From contig JAANDG010000105.1 in assembly GCA_036852015.1 (NCBI GenBank), positions 124,001 to 188,000 of the forward strand: a DNA stretch of 64,000 nt, given 5' to 3'. The notes beneath the pieces were generated by a model. That model did no database searches, was not told the origin of the DNA, and saw only the letters and a list, made by a program, of their open reading frames with translations. Positions 1-11,894 of the stretch are shown in pieces. The DNA is from Pelodera strongyloides. Taxonomy: Eukaryota > Nematoda > Chromadorea > Rhabditida > Rhabditidae. Made by a program: the position numbers and the translations under genes. Each line of letters begins with the position of its first letter. Position 1 is the first letter of the stretch.

Positions 1-2794
1 ATGTAACATCTCTTTTTTTATCGGATTTTTGTTTTGTTTCCGCAGAGTTCAGGCTATGAGGGAGCATATTCAAAAGTGCCATGTGGGATGTATCATATTT
101 CTCAGATTCTCTTTCCCTGTGTTATCTGCAGAACAACACACTCAGCTGCTTTGTATATCGCATTGTTACATCGTGATTGGCATTGTAGACCACGAACTGG
201 CCTTTTTGTTCGCACAAAACGCCGACGAACCCTCATAGTGAGAGAAATCGAGGATTGTACAGAAACAAGCACTAATTAGTATGCCGACTGAACAGAAAGT
301 GACCATTTCGTTGTATTATGAAACTTTAATAATGATGGAAAATGCAATTGAGCAATCAAAAATCGACGTGCTTCAGGTCAGCGTTTAGTAACCACGTAGT
401 GTACTCTCGAAACGCGTCGCAATGAAAACATTTTCCGGGAATCTTTAAAAAATGTAGCGTTAATACTTTTCACAGTGCAGCATTAATACATACGAATATA
501 ACGGACGAAACATTTTACTGAACAACACAAAACAACACGTAAAAACGGACGCATTTACATCGCTGAATTGTTTCGCCTAGAAAAAAACGTAGTACATAAT
601 AAAACTGTAAAAAAACACAATCACAACTGAACTAATACTGGCGTGAATAAGTATTCAAACAAAAAGGGAAAGCTTATACAATTTTGATTTATTGTCGCTG
701 TTTGAGACAAGGAAATACACCAACTTTACTTAACTGGCTTTTAGATAGAACTTTTTCACGAATACGCATACCTATTAGCTGTTGAGGTGTACTTTCAAAA
801 TCAACGAAAAGATATGTCAAAAAATGGGAGATAAATGATTGAGATGAGATAACAAGTGATTGTTTCATCAGCATTCTATGAGGAAGGGTATCCAAGGAAT
901 ACGCATTGCATATAGACAAATGGAACTGAGAAATTGGCACATAAATATGATTTCATGGACGGTTTCCGTACGTATACTCGATCTTCATGCGCACATCTTC
1001 TTTTCGGGACCCTTCAGCTGGACGGACACCGAAATCTCAGCCACCGGCTGAAATATGCACATTTAATAGCACTCGTTTATTAATGAACGATCAGAGACAT
1101 CAAACCCGATCAGTCACTCTTTTCTGCATATTTCATCACCGGTGACGCAATTTCGCACACGCAGTTAGTGAATGCATGCATAACTGAAGCATAATTTGTT
1201 TGGCACATGAAATGGTTTTCATAATCGACACTACTAGCATCCCCTATGAACACATAAATGCAGCAAGTAATTATGTCAGTTGAGACTCTCTTCAATAAAC
1301 AAAGCATCAGAGATTGGTCCCATCATCGAAACGAGCATTCAAGGACCAAATGTTTACTTTTAGGTTTTTAAAGGTGGGAATCACGTCACTTGATTGCACT
1401 TGAGAACAAAAAAAAGTTTACAAGGCTGTGGTTGGAATCATAGGGATTATTGTTGGCTAGTTATTTGATGGTGCATATGTGCATCCACTCAATTTGTTTA
1501 TGACAAACACTTTGATTGAAAACACTAAGGTTGGTGTCGTTGAAGACTAACATAGAACAGAAAATACACCGCAACTACCCTTGAGTATGGGAAATAACAT
1601 TGAAATCTCTTGAACAGTTAACACAAAAGAGACGGGGCACGACTTTAAATAGTACTAGGATAATTGCGCAAAGGTTAAGTGTTCAAATAAAATCACTACC
1701 GTAATCTGAGACGACATGCCATGCTCAATTACAAGAAATTACAATCGCCATTAAAATCCAGTCGAAATAAGTCCTTCAACCCTAACAAAAGCATGGAAGT
1801 GAGCTAGACAATCCAGTATGTTATGATATAGTGTGCCTAAGAATGAAGTCATCGCACGAACTCACCAGATTATCAGAGGATGGAGGATTTGTCGAGACAC
1901 TGCTTGCCGAGGAGCTCTGAAAATAAACAGATCATTGAAAATATATTCAAAAATGATATTATGTAATCTAACAGTACTTGGTCACGTGGTTCCACATGGC
2001 ATAAACAACGACATTATTCTTCTTATTCGCATGTATTTTATATTTTTCAATTATAAAATAAATATTATTAAGTCAAAAATAATAATAATAATTACTTTTG
2101 GTTGTTCAGTCGCCTCGGAAGATGGGGGAGGGTTCTAAAATATTCTGTGTTTACTTGAAAGCCAACTATGTGATCAAACCTTACTGAGATATTCGCATAA
2201 AGACAAGTGACCGAAATTGGTCAAATGATGGGCAAGCATAAAGTGACTACAATATCGACTAAATCATACCACATATTCTGGAAGCCCAATCAGTTACTGA
2301 GGTCAAAAACATTGCCAACACATGGTCAATTTCAAGTGTATCTTCTTAATATCCGTATTCAATCAATAACTCTATGCACATGATTTCAATACTCAAATTT
2401 CACTCCAATAAATCGATATCAACGAACCTGGGGAGTTGTGGCGTCCATCGCGTTACACTGTGCGGACTGGCCGGAATGAGGTCTCTCTGAGGATAAACGA
2501 TAAAGCTCTGTCCGATAGGCCCGGCCCCAGTCAGATCTCTGCGCTCTCCTAGATCAAACACACTCTCAAACAAAGTTGCTATAAAAAGTGGAGAGCCGGC
2601 TGACTTTCTCGGCCGTTGAATTATATCAAGCGATTATTTTTGAACATTTCTCTAGTGGAGCGAAAAACAGCACTACTAGACAAATTCACTCTAAATTGGT
2701 AGTAAGTTATGGGTTAACTTATTTACGAAAACACGAGTTTAGGCTGAATTGCTGCTACCTCGAAAATAGTTAATGTACACGAATTTAAAAAGGT

Positions 2795-2834
2795 ACCAGT
2801 TTGCTTAAATACCAACCAGTTTGCTTAAATACCA
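2795..2834. repeat. 20-bp tandem duplication
   Basis: Two adjacent copies of a 20-bp unit that begins ACCAGTTTGCTTAAATACCA. The copies are identical or nearly so. It is too short to assign to a family. Confidence 0.9.
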
Positions 2835-3531
2835 ACCACTGATGACCAACCAGAATAAATCTAGCGTTTCGATTTTATTCTTGGTAACGGAACACTACGT
2901 TACAATAAAGGCTGCTACGGTACAATAAAAAGTAGCTGGTCGATTTTGCCCTCAGAAAGCTGCCACATCATCACAATATTTTAGTGTAAGCAACACACAC
3001 GTACCAGCCTGTGAAAAACGAACAGCCAAAATTAAAATTCTTTATTTACGATCAGCAATTTATACTATTGATAAACAGTCACAATTTGATTGTAGATATA
3101 AACGGAAATGAAATTACGTCACAAATATGACAGCACACATATTTAGAAGATCAATGGGGAGCAGGCTACAAGGTGTGTTCTTAAAAGCAAAGAAATTGAA
3201 ACAAAAACAATTTTAAATTTAGCTTCCAGAGAAAAACTACTGCAATACTTTATGCTCTACCGCAACAAAAACAAGCACATGAATAAATATTAATGGAGAA
3301 AACATGTAGGAGCAGAAACAATTAAAAAGTCAGAAACCATTCATTATTAAACTAATAAAAAAACAGTACTAAACTTCAAACAAATAAATGAAAAACGACA
3401 ATCAAAAAAATAAATCATGCAATAATAAAAGCCCGATATACAAGCAAACTGATAGGGAATTTCCATTAAACGGCTACGAACATGCTTACGATATGGATCA
3501 ACGGAAAACAGTACCATGCAAAACTGTATAA

Positions 3532-3733
3532 CTGGGAAAAGTTTACAAACTATTGTACTGGAAAATACAAATGTACCGGAACGATGAATACTAACTTAAG
3601 TACGAACGGAAAAATAGTTGAGTGATTCTATAACCAGGAAAAGTTTACAAAATATTCTACTGCAAAATACAAAAGTACCGGAACGATGAATACTAACTTA
3701 AGTAGGGAGGGAAAACTAGTTGAGTGATTCTAT
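3532..3733. repeat. 102-bp tandem duplication in probable 3' UTR
   Basis: Two adjacent imperfect copies with a period of about 102 bp: copy 1 at about 3532-3633 and copy 2 at about 3634-3733. Shared blocks include AAAAGTTTACAAA, GTACCGGAACGATGAATAC and TAGTTGAGTGATTCTA. They lie just downstream of the stop codon of the minus-strand hnRNP L gene, so they would be transcribed in its 3' untranslated region if that UTR runs to the AATAAA near 3041. Confidence 0.85.
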
Positions 3734-3826
3734 TTATGAACTGCCAAATACAGTAGAAGTAGAATTCGGGATCGATTCTTTTCCGATCGCAGGGTTTTGG
3801 CACACAGAAGAGACTGATTCAGTGAA

Positions 3827-6800
3827 CTATTCATGCTGCTCCTCTCTGTCTCCGAACCTCCTTGGTCCTGGTCCTCCAGGAGCGTAGTATGCCATCTTTA
3901 CAATGAATGGCACCTGAAAATAAAACATCATAAAATGTGACAGAAAATTCGCCAGGCTACCTTATGCATTTTATTTTCGTCAATGGTAAGATTGCTTTCG
4001 GCATGTTCATCCCGTCCGATTTCGTTCTCCGTTTTTGCACAATTATTTTCAAATGTTGCAACACAAACCTTGCTCACGGGACTGGCCACCGGTGTGTGAT
4101 TGGCCAAAGCCAAAGCCTCGTTAGCATCCTTGACTGTAGCAAACTCTGCAATGCCTGCGCGACTACGCTCCGACTTCGCCGGGTTCATAATCACTTTCGT
4201 GGGCAACGGGGCTCCACTCTCCTTGAAGATCTAAGAAAAAATTGAATCAAACAGGGAAAATAATCTGCTGGTCAATTATTGATTGGTATTTGGATACAAA
4301 AAGCATTCCTGCGGTTAACCAAATAATAATAATAATAATCCACCATTATGATCAATAACATACCATCTCAATTCTCTCCTCGTCAATATTTGGTGGAGCA
4401 TTGAACCAGTGAATGGTGGTCATTGGGGCACAGACACGGTTACGAACTGCCAAGTCCGGGGTACTGTATCTCTGATTGCGAGATTGAGAATAGTCACGGA
4501 ACGATGGGGAACCATCCGGCATTTCAAATGGCACGCTGAAAATATATGGGTCGGTTTTGCTGACAATTACTCACTTTGCAGAAGCAAATGTATTCATATT
4601 AATACCTACCCTTGCTCCCGAACTTCTGTCTGTTTTGAAGGGCGGAGAGTTAGCTTCAGTCCGAACATCTCCATGTCTTGTAGATAGGAGAGTGCAGATG
4701 TTACCTAAAGAAAAACGGTACACAACCATTTTTCACTCGACTGGTTGTCCAACATCCTCAAAACATGTCGGTAACAATCGTTACCTGTGCCGGATGTCCC
4801 ATCTCAACCATACAAGTGTCCGTCTTCTTCAACATAAACTTGACACGCTCCACATTTCCATATTGACACAGAATATTGAACACCTTGTCACAGTTGAGCG
4901 CTTCGTGTGTGATTCCGTAGAGCTAAAATAATAAGCTTTATTTACAGAAGAGGCGCAGCAAGTATATTGGCCTGTTAAAGGAAGATACGCTAAGGTATTT
5001 CACCCACCATGAGCACAGAGCTTCCTCCGCCAAATCGGCCTCCTGCTCCTGCTGCATATCCTCCTCTGTCATAGCCTCCGTAGCCGCCTCTTCCCTGATA
5101 ACCACCTCGGTCAGCGAAGCTTCCGCGCCCACCACGTCCTACGGGAGGTCCACCACGGCCGTAACCCTCGTAGCCTCCACGATCATAGCCTGTAATCATT
5201 AGTGTAAAAAAAATTACTGTAACTACTAAATAAAACATCGTTCGAAGAAAAAAAACTGTACCTCCACGACCAGCATATCCACCTCTGCCTCCACCGTAGT
5301 AGTCGTCACGAGCAGGAGGACCACCATAGGGCTCATCTGAAGCTTAAAGTTTGAACCGTTTAACGACATATGCCTCTAATAAGTGAGCCATTGCCACATC
5401 ATTAATCACACGCATTACGTGTATCCGAACAAATAATCTCACAGTGTCATATGATCGCTGTTTTTGACGCCATTTTACATACATATACGTGACGACAGGA
5501 AATGCATTATCCTAGTACCTCTATAACCTCCTCTTGGTGGAGCTCCTCGATCGTAACCTGATCGGCCATAGCCATCAGCTGGTGGATAACGTCCGGCAGC
5601 ATCGCCCCCTATACAAATGTGCAGGATAATAATGTATCTGTACAAATTCACCGTTTTCTAATGTGCAGTATTCCATGCATTGCGCACAACCCACCAAAAC
5701 ATAACCATGCGAAACCAAAAGCCCGTAAATAAAGCTCCGTTCTCACCTTCGGCCTGGAGCAGTGTCTTTCTGGGATTGCTGGGTGGAGCAGGACCGTTAT
5801 TGTCTGAACAAAGTAAACTGCGGTAAAAGGGAACACAAAGGGGGAATAGGATTTATGTAGACAATGCGTCTTCGGTGGTGCTCCTGCGAACAGAGAAAGT
5901 AAGTGGACCAGTGTACCTTTACTTTGAAAGGCAGCCACGGCCCTCGATGGGGATCCCCAATGGCACACAAAGCAACCAGCAGACTCCTTGCAAATCTAGC
6001 TTAAGGCACCACCCTAATTTTAAATAAAACCATGCGCACACTTTTAGAGACGATGTCAAAAAAATTGGGGTCCAACAATACACACAGAGAATGTCAGAAT
6101 AGTACACGCCCAACTAAATGGCCAGGATTGAGCATAGAGGACGACAGCTATTGGTCGAAAGGCTATTTGAGTGTCAGATTGCAACAATTCTCTTTAAAAT
6201 AATCATTTCAAATTGTGGAAACACATTGAGCATGAATAATCAAAATGTTTTGGGTCAGAATGTGGCATATCAAAATTGATTTTTTTTTAATTCTTTTACA
6301 TCTTTTCTAAAGCTTGTAATGTTGTTTCCAAGGATTTGGAACCTGGTATTTCAATATCACTAATTGTAAGCTGAGATGAACATGTAACGTCTGAGTTGAG
6401 AATGTAACGTGTAATGTCTTCAAATACGTAATAAGCAAAGAGCTATATCGTCTAATTGAAGAATGTATCTGAATGTTAATGTGTAGAGTGAATGCTGAAA
6501 TGTGGCGATTATGTCAAATGATATTGCATGGATTGTAGGCAGGGAAACCAAATTGTGTGGATACCACAATGCACTTGTTACTGTACAAATGAACGTTGTT
6601 CAGTGTGGAATCGGGTTTTGTTCACATTAATCAATCGAATGTGTCTGATATTGCAAATACATTGTCTGAATTCGTTCTTATGCAAATGAACTTGTCAGTG
6701 TGCTTTCACAAACGGCTTCTCTGTGCACCAGGGGCATGGCGTAAGAGAAATAATTTATTCAAGAGATGAAATAGGCAAATTACAAACATACCGGGACACG

Positions 6801-8435
6801 TGTAATCGAACTGCTCCGCAGAGTTGTGTGTCACTTTCACTGTGTCGGGCTAAATTGTCCATGTTGCTATTGTGCTCTGCTGCGAATCGTCTCTGTTATG
6901 CTGGCATGTGTGCAATGCATACTTTAGACTCGTTTTGATTTCCACTCATGGTCACGTTTGCAGTGTCTGACACTTTCTTGCATGTCTTACATGTCTATTT
7001 TAATGTCTTATATTGCAATGAAGGTGTAGAGCCCTTAAACCAATGTTTGTCTGTAACAACAACCACCTTAGCGTATTCGACTTTAAGTGTACAACAGCCA
7101 GAGTAGATATCGGCGCCATTCATCGAGTGCTTCGCAGCCTTGGCCTGGTCGACGTTCTCGAACTCGACGAGAGCCTGAACAACATACTGGTTTAATTCAG
7201 TGAGACAGCAACATACTATCTCGGTATTCACTAAGAGGGAATTACTACCGACAAAAAGCTCAGCGGATGGGGTGAAAGAAGTTAAGGCAACGCTACTCAC
7301 CTGTAGCATTGAGCGGCGAATGATGGCAATCCTCTTGACCACACCGTGAGTCGAGCAAATCTCATTTATAACCTAAGTTGATAATTGTACGTGGGTTAAG
7401 TTGAAACTTGCACGGAAACCAGTGCTCGTAGAATATTAGAACATGAACAGAGACAATTCTGAGGACGAGATCATCAGGACGGTAAAAAAAACGTACATCA
7501 ACGGTGATTGGATATTGCGCGTTGTATATGGTGAGGATGAGCACTTTGTTCGGTTTCTCACTTTCCAGTCCAATTCGTTGGATCATCTTGCTCGTGCTGA
7601 AAAGGTCGTATGAAAGGAGGCGATTGTACAAGTAAATCAACGAATAAATAAAAACACCATACAAGTAAGTAAACAATTATACCAACGTGCGCAAAACTTA
7701 CGAGTAATTGAACTGGGCCGGCTGTCCTGCCACATTAATTGGTTTGGTGGCTGCGAATTGGACGCAAGCCCTGGCACCCTCCAAGTGCTCAAACTCGACG
7801 AGGGCCATCTTCTTGTGCTGCATGCATGTCGCGTACGCAATCGGACCAAAGTGCGTCAGGGCCTCCAACAAGTCAGCCTCTGTGGCCTAAAGAAGAAAAC
7901 TAATTGGAATAATGAAGTTTCCTTTTTTTTTGAAAAATCAGCATCTCAATCTGAACATCAAAAACAAAGATTAATTTAAATACGATCACAATACCTAACT
8001 TAAAGTTTGAACATCATACGTATCTTAGGCATACCCGAGGGGATAGATTTCTGACGTGGACGACAATAGACGGATCCGGATTGGTGGGATCAACTCCATC
8101 GTCTCTGATGAAGCGGTTATCATAATGCTGCCTATTCTCATACTGCTGCTGGGACGGTGGTCCTCGGTCGTCATACTGCTGCGGAGGCCGTGGTGGCCCA
8201 TCACCGCGTTGGTTCCACTCAGTCTTGAAACGCTTAGGCTCGGGCGGGCGGTCATCGATAGTTCCACTGGAATTGCAAGAAATTGTTTCATTTGAAAGCT
8301 ACATCTATCACAACTTATATCAAAGTTATATCAAGGTTATATCAAAGCTATACCAGTAAACTATATCAAATCTCATGAAAATACTATCACGCACTACCAG
8401 AAAAATGTATAAACTTACACATATCCAGTCGCCAT
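3827..8435 (-). CDS. hrpl-1: hnRNP L-type RNA-binding protein (four RRMs)
   Basis: Nuclear RNA-binding protein of the PTB/hnRNP L family, which bind CA-rich or pyrimidine-rich RNA and regulate splicing. Sixteen exons close in phase to 609 aa: 8435-8419, 8266-8035, 7886-7702, 7596-7497, 7372-7301, 7174-7067, 6849-6792, 5803-5747, 5608-5519, 5336-5262, 5189-5008, 4922-4785, 4704-4610, 4535-4364, 4230-4069 and 3913-3827. RRM1 spans about residues 70-147 and RRM2 about 155-238, ending in the family hallmark NGADIYSGCCTLKVEYAK. A Gly/Arg/Tyr-rich linker (GGY and RGG blocks) covers about 277-390. RRM3 is about 388-470, starting SSVLMLYGITHEA, and RRM4 about 505-600. The start is the short exon MATGYV, which lies just inside a splice-acceptor-like site. 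Every exon matches vertebrate hnRNP L in order, so the assignment is firm; the symbol assumes orthology to the Caenorhabditis gene. Confidence 0.95.
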
Positions 8436-8458
8436 TATGACCTTAGCGTAGATAAAAA

Positions 8459-8470
8459 CCTGCAAAGTTG
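8459..8470 (-). promoter_or_regulatory. Acceptor just upstream of the hrpl-1 start codon
   Basis: On the minus strand an acceptor-like CCAACTTTGCAG ends about 24 bases before the start ATG at 8435. In nematodes this is the usual position of a spliced-leader trans-splice site; it could equally be the acceptor of a 5' UTR intron. Confidence 0.45.
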
Positions 8471-8884
8471 GAGTAAAAGCGAGAAAAAACGTCCGAACTA
8501 CATAAAACACGAATTAGCACGTGGAAGAAAGTTAATCGCTATTTTAAGTCGTAACAGTTCAAAATCGATGGTGTGCGGGCGTCCATAAACTATATAATGT
8601 GCCGCAAGCAGCGCTAAATTATGCGTGGGAACGCGGAAGAGAAACTCCGATAATCAAATAAATAATAGTGCGTCAGAATGGAATGAGAAATAGACGAAAG
8701 TGTAGTTTGTGTGATATATATGCCCCAGTTTGTAATGGTTCTATTTTTGAAGGAATCAGGAATTTGTTGAAAGTTAACTGGCACACACAGCACAACAAAA
8801 CATGAATGCTGTTCCCAAGATATTCAGTTATATCATAATTTACACTATATTATTTTACTAATTAACAAGTAGTTACGAAAAAAT

Positions 8885-9010
8885 ATAGAAACAAGAATTT
8901 AAGGCCCGGCGGCGGCAAATGTGGAAGTGGAGGATCTGTTGGTCAACGAAATCCCGCGTCCGGCAGTTGCGTTGCGTTCGCGCGCGTTTTATATTTATCT
9001 ACCGTAGTTT
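8885..9010 (-). promoter_or_regulatory. Possible hrpl-1 promoter (GC-rich, TATA-like)
   Basis: A GC- and CpG-rich block in otherwise AT-rich DNA, about 500 bp upstream of hrpl-1. On the minus strand it contains TATAAAA at 8993-8987 followed by an alternating GC run. The position fits a promoter for the minus-strand gene, with the transcript then joined to the acceptor at 8460. No transcript evidence is available. Confidence 0.3.
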
Positions 9011-9019
9011 AGATCGGGT

Positions 9020-11890
9020 ATGTGACTTAGAAAGCGCGTCGACACAATGCTGGGGGGCATACATGATTCGTAAGGGTTTTTGTTTTACTTATTATTTGCG
9101 CGTTATGAAATTATAAAATGAAGTAATATACTGTAATGTAAAAGAATGATAAAAAATGAAAATCAAGAGTACAATATTGCACTTTAAATGGGCCACATCG
9201 AATTTAATGGTACCGAACATAATAATGCAGACAACACTCATGCACAACAAAAATGGGGCCGTTAGGAAGTCTCACTCAGTTGTATATTTTATATAAAATA
9301 CTTTATTTCGTAATGGTGGGCAGTGAATAAATAGCCAATCCATATGGTTTACGTAAAAGTTTATGTAAGTCGAGCTCCTCCAACCTCCCCCTAATACATC
9401 CTTTAGTTTCGACATCTAGCCTTTCTCAGAAACGCATTTTTTTTGGGTTCCCACTACGGTACATCTATGAGGGTTTTGTTTCGCTCAGATCATACTCGGT
9501 TTTAACTGTTATGCAATGCCGTTTTTCTATTTATGATTAACTACTTCTGGAACCTTTTCACAGAAAAATTACGCTTAACTTTTTTTATAGTGAGCCTTTA
9601 AGTCGAAAATAACTAATCCACAGCGTCATCTCATATCAGTATCAGGTTTGTTTTTCTTTCCTCACAACATTCTAGTTCTTATTAAATAATGTTGACAATA
9701 AATTCGGTAAATCCGACACCTGACATTACCTTAATCTCGAGCATATGATTTTGTTAGCCGGATCCTCACCTGCAAATGTAATATTAGACAAATCGGACAA
9801 AAAAGTATGTTGATAAGGTGATACAAGGAAAACGGATTACGCGGAATGTGATTTTCTACTTGATAGATGAGATGGTGCTGAGTATTGTGCTCCTCATTTT
9901 TTTAATTATAACTTACCCTTGTCACAATGTATAACCGGCAAGATGCTTGAGTGCTTTGCACCAAATGCTTCAAATTTTATAAAAAATGATCATTAATCTT
10001 TTAAATCGTGTTTTGTTTACTAGCCGATGAGATGTTCTATTAGGAAGGGGTGATACTCATTTCCTGTGTAAAGTGTGTGGCCAGACTAGAAGGTTCGGCA
10101 GTTCTTCAAAAAGAGCCAATCGTTTTCAAACATAAGTACTGTATTCGATTCCTCCCATATATCGCCTTTCATGTTGGATACAATATATAATATGTTGTTG
10201 GATACAATATATAATATGTTATTTATACATAATATGTTGTGTTGTTCCAGTAAAACGGAATATTGCATAACAAAAGTCCTCTTTCAGTTGTTTATAGTTT
10301 TCCAGATGCAGCAAGCCAGTATCCTTCGGTTCGTCGGGTGTAAGAGTTTCATCAATGACGCTTTTTTCTTTGCACAACTTACAGGCTCCGATAAATCTGA
10401 CAAACCGCGAAACCTTTTCATTCACATGGTCGGCCAACAAAATTTTTAAAAACTACAGTATTTTGTTTTCTTGGTGTGGTTTCGTGAATCTGGTTTGCAT
10501 ATTACTTTTGTGTTATTTGGTTTTCGACGTTCTCAATGTCATTCACAGAGTCTATTTTGCGACGCAATTCAAACAACACAGTGTAAACAGTTAAAACTAA
10601 CGACCTATGTTAACTATGTGCCACAATATTTTACTGTGATACGAAACAATACAAGCGCATCACCACCACAAAACAAACTTTCGCATTTTTTTGCATATTT
10701 TTTGAGGTCACATTCATACAATTTTTACAAACATTTTTGTAGGCAAATTTTCGATCCCATTAGAAGAAACTGAAATATCACGAGTCTTTGCTCCACATAA
10801 TTCTCGCATCGAGCTAATTACATGATTGAAATGAGGAAAGTTACTGCTCGATCACTATTGTTTTTTGATTTAGTCTAATTGTAGATGGGATCAAATATTT
10901 GTTCCCTACATACTGTTAGCAAGACGAACGAGAGACAATTATTAAATCTTAATGTTAAGGCTGTGCGGCTGCAAGACAAACGTGGAAGTTAGGCTTTTTT
11001 ATATAGGCAGCTGAATTCAATTTGGGCTGATCCTAACGGGGATAACCTCGTGTTTTATGCTACGTGGTTGGAGCAAACATACTTGTTTACAAACACATTT
11101 CACCCAGCAGGCTGGAAGTCAAGTCAATTTGGAAAATTTCACTCAAAAGACATGCTTGTGTTGAACTTGCTGTGTATCTCGTTGGACCTTCCCTTGTTAT
11201 TCTACGAAAGCGTTGAGTTTTTGACTTGTTTTCGCAAAGTTTACTACCGTTCGTTCTACTTTCTGCAAAATTAGTCTTCAAGAGCCAAGATCATCAAAAA
11301 AAAAGTGCAGTTCGGTTTGTCGGAACGTGCTTCTAAAATGACTTCGGAAGATGTGTTCTTCTAAATGCAGCAGTGTGTGAACAAAGCATAACTAAAATGT
11401 TCAGCTTTGTCGTAGGTCAATCTGCAGACCGTAGTTTTTATGACAGTCGTTCAGTAATATTCAATGAATCTCCTAGGATAACGTATAAATTGCGGATGAC
11501 TTGTGTTTGTGTTTTATGCTTTTGCACCAATACATTATGTTTTATTTCTCCGTCTATTATGGAGCTAGTTTATTCGATCTGGAATTGCTCTTGTAAGGTT
11601 GCATGTCGCCTAACAATAAGTCTATATGTAATCACACCTTCACCTTACAACATCAAACGAACAAACTTTTGATTGACAGTTGAGGAGCAAACGGTTTTTT
11701 CTATCGATGTCAATGCTTCGCCTAAGTTACCCAGAATTTAGGTCTAATTGCCTGTAGCGCTTAAGGGTGAGTGCATTCTATCGTCGAAAAGTAAATGTTT
11801 GTAAATCAAAAGTCACGGGAAAAACAACACGTGCTCTGTTGTCGAACCCTTAAGAGGGCTAAACTTTTTGAGTTTCACTAATTGCCTAAT
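9020..11890. other. Gene-poor AT-rich stretch
   Basis: No gene can be supported here. The minus-strand stretch 10440-10227 reads as an open frame with a coding-like composition (CKLCKEKSVIDETLTPDEPK) and then meets a GTATAA donor-like site, so it could be one exon of an unseen gene, but no partner exon was found. The remainder shows no exon. Confidence 0.35.
10174..10221. repeat. 24-bp tandem duplication
   Basis: Two adjacent copies of TTGGATACAATATATAATA plus about five further bases, with a period of 24 bp, followed by a third shorter echo (ATAATATGTTG). Confidence 0.85.
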
Positions 11891-11894
11891 AAAG

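Larger units (their letters stand above)
280..3820. other. No supportable gene; intergenic DNA
   Basis: I see no exon with matching splice signals and codon continuity on either strand. The first 280 bases contain an acceptor-like site near 46 and a short open stretch ending at 238, which could be the last exon of a gene lying left of the window, but nothing confirms it. A stretch of about 160 bases at 2436-2600 is clearly richer in G+C than its surroundings and is followed by a TATA-like TATAAAA at about 2581; its nature is unknown. The right part (from about 3040) probably includes the 3' untranslated region of the hnRNP L gene: a minus-strand AATAAA lies at 3041-3046. Confidence 0.5.

Noticed and set aside
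4938..5238. Gly/Arg- and Glu/Ala-rich open frames over the hnRNP L linker
   Set aside because: These are readings through the intron, or other-frame shadows, of the real RGG-rich exon at 5189-5008.
5919..5985. Possible extra exon in the hnRNP L gene between 5803 and 6792
   Set aside because: It is open with a GTACAC donor, but its translation matches nothing in hnRNP L, and the flanking exons already join perfectly in phase without it.
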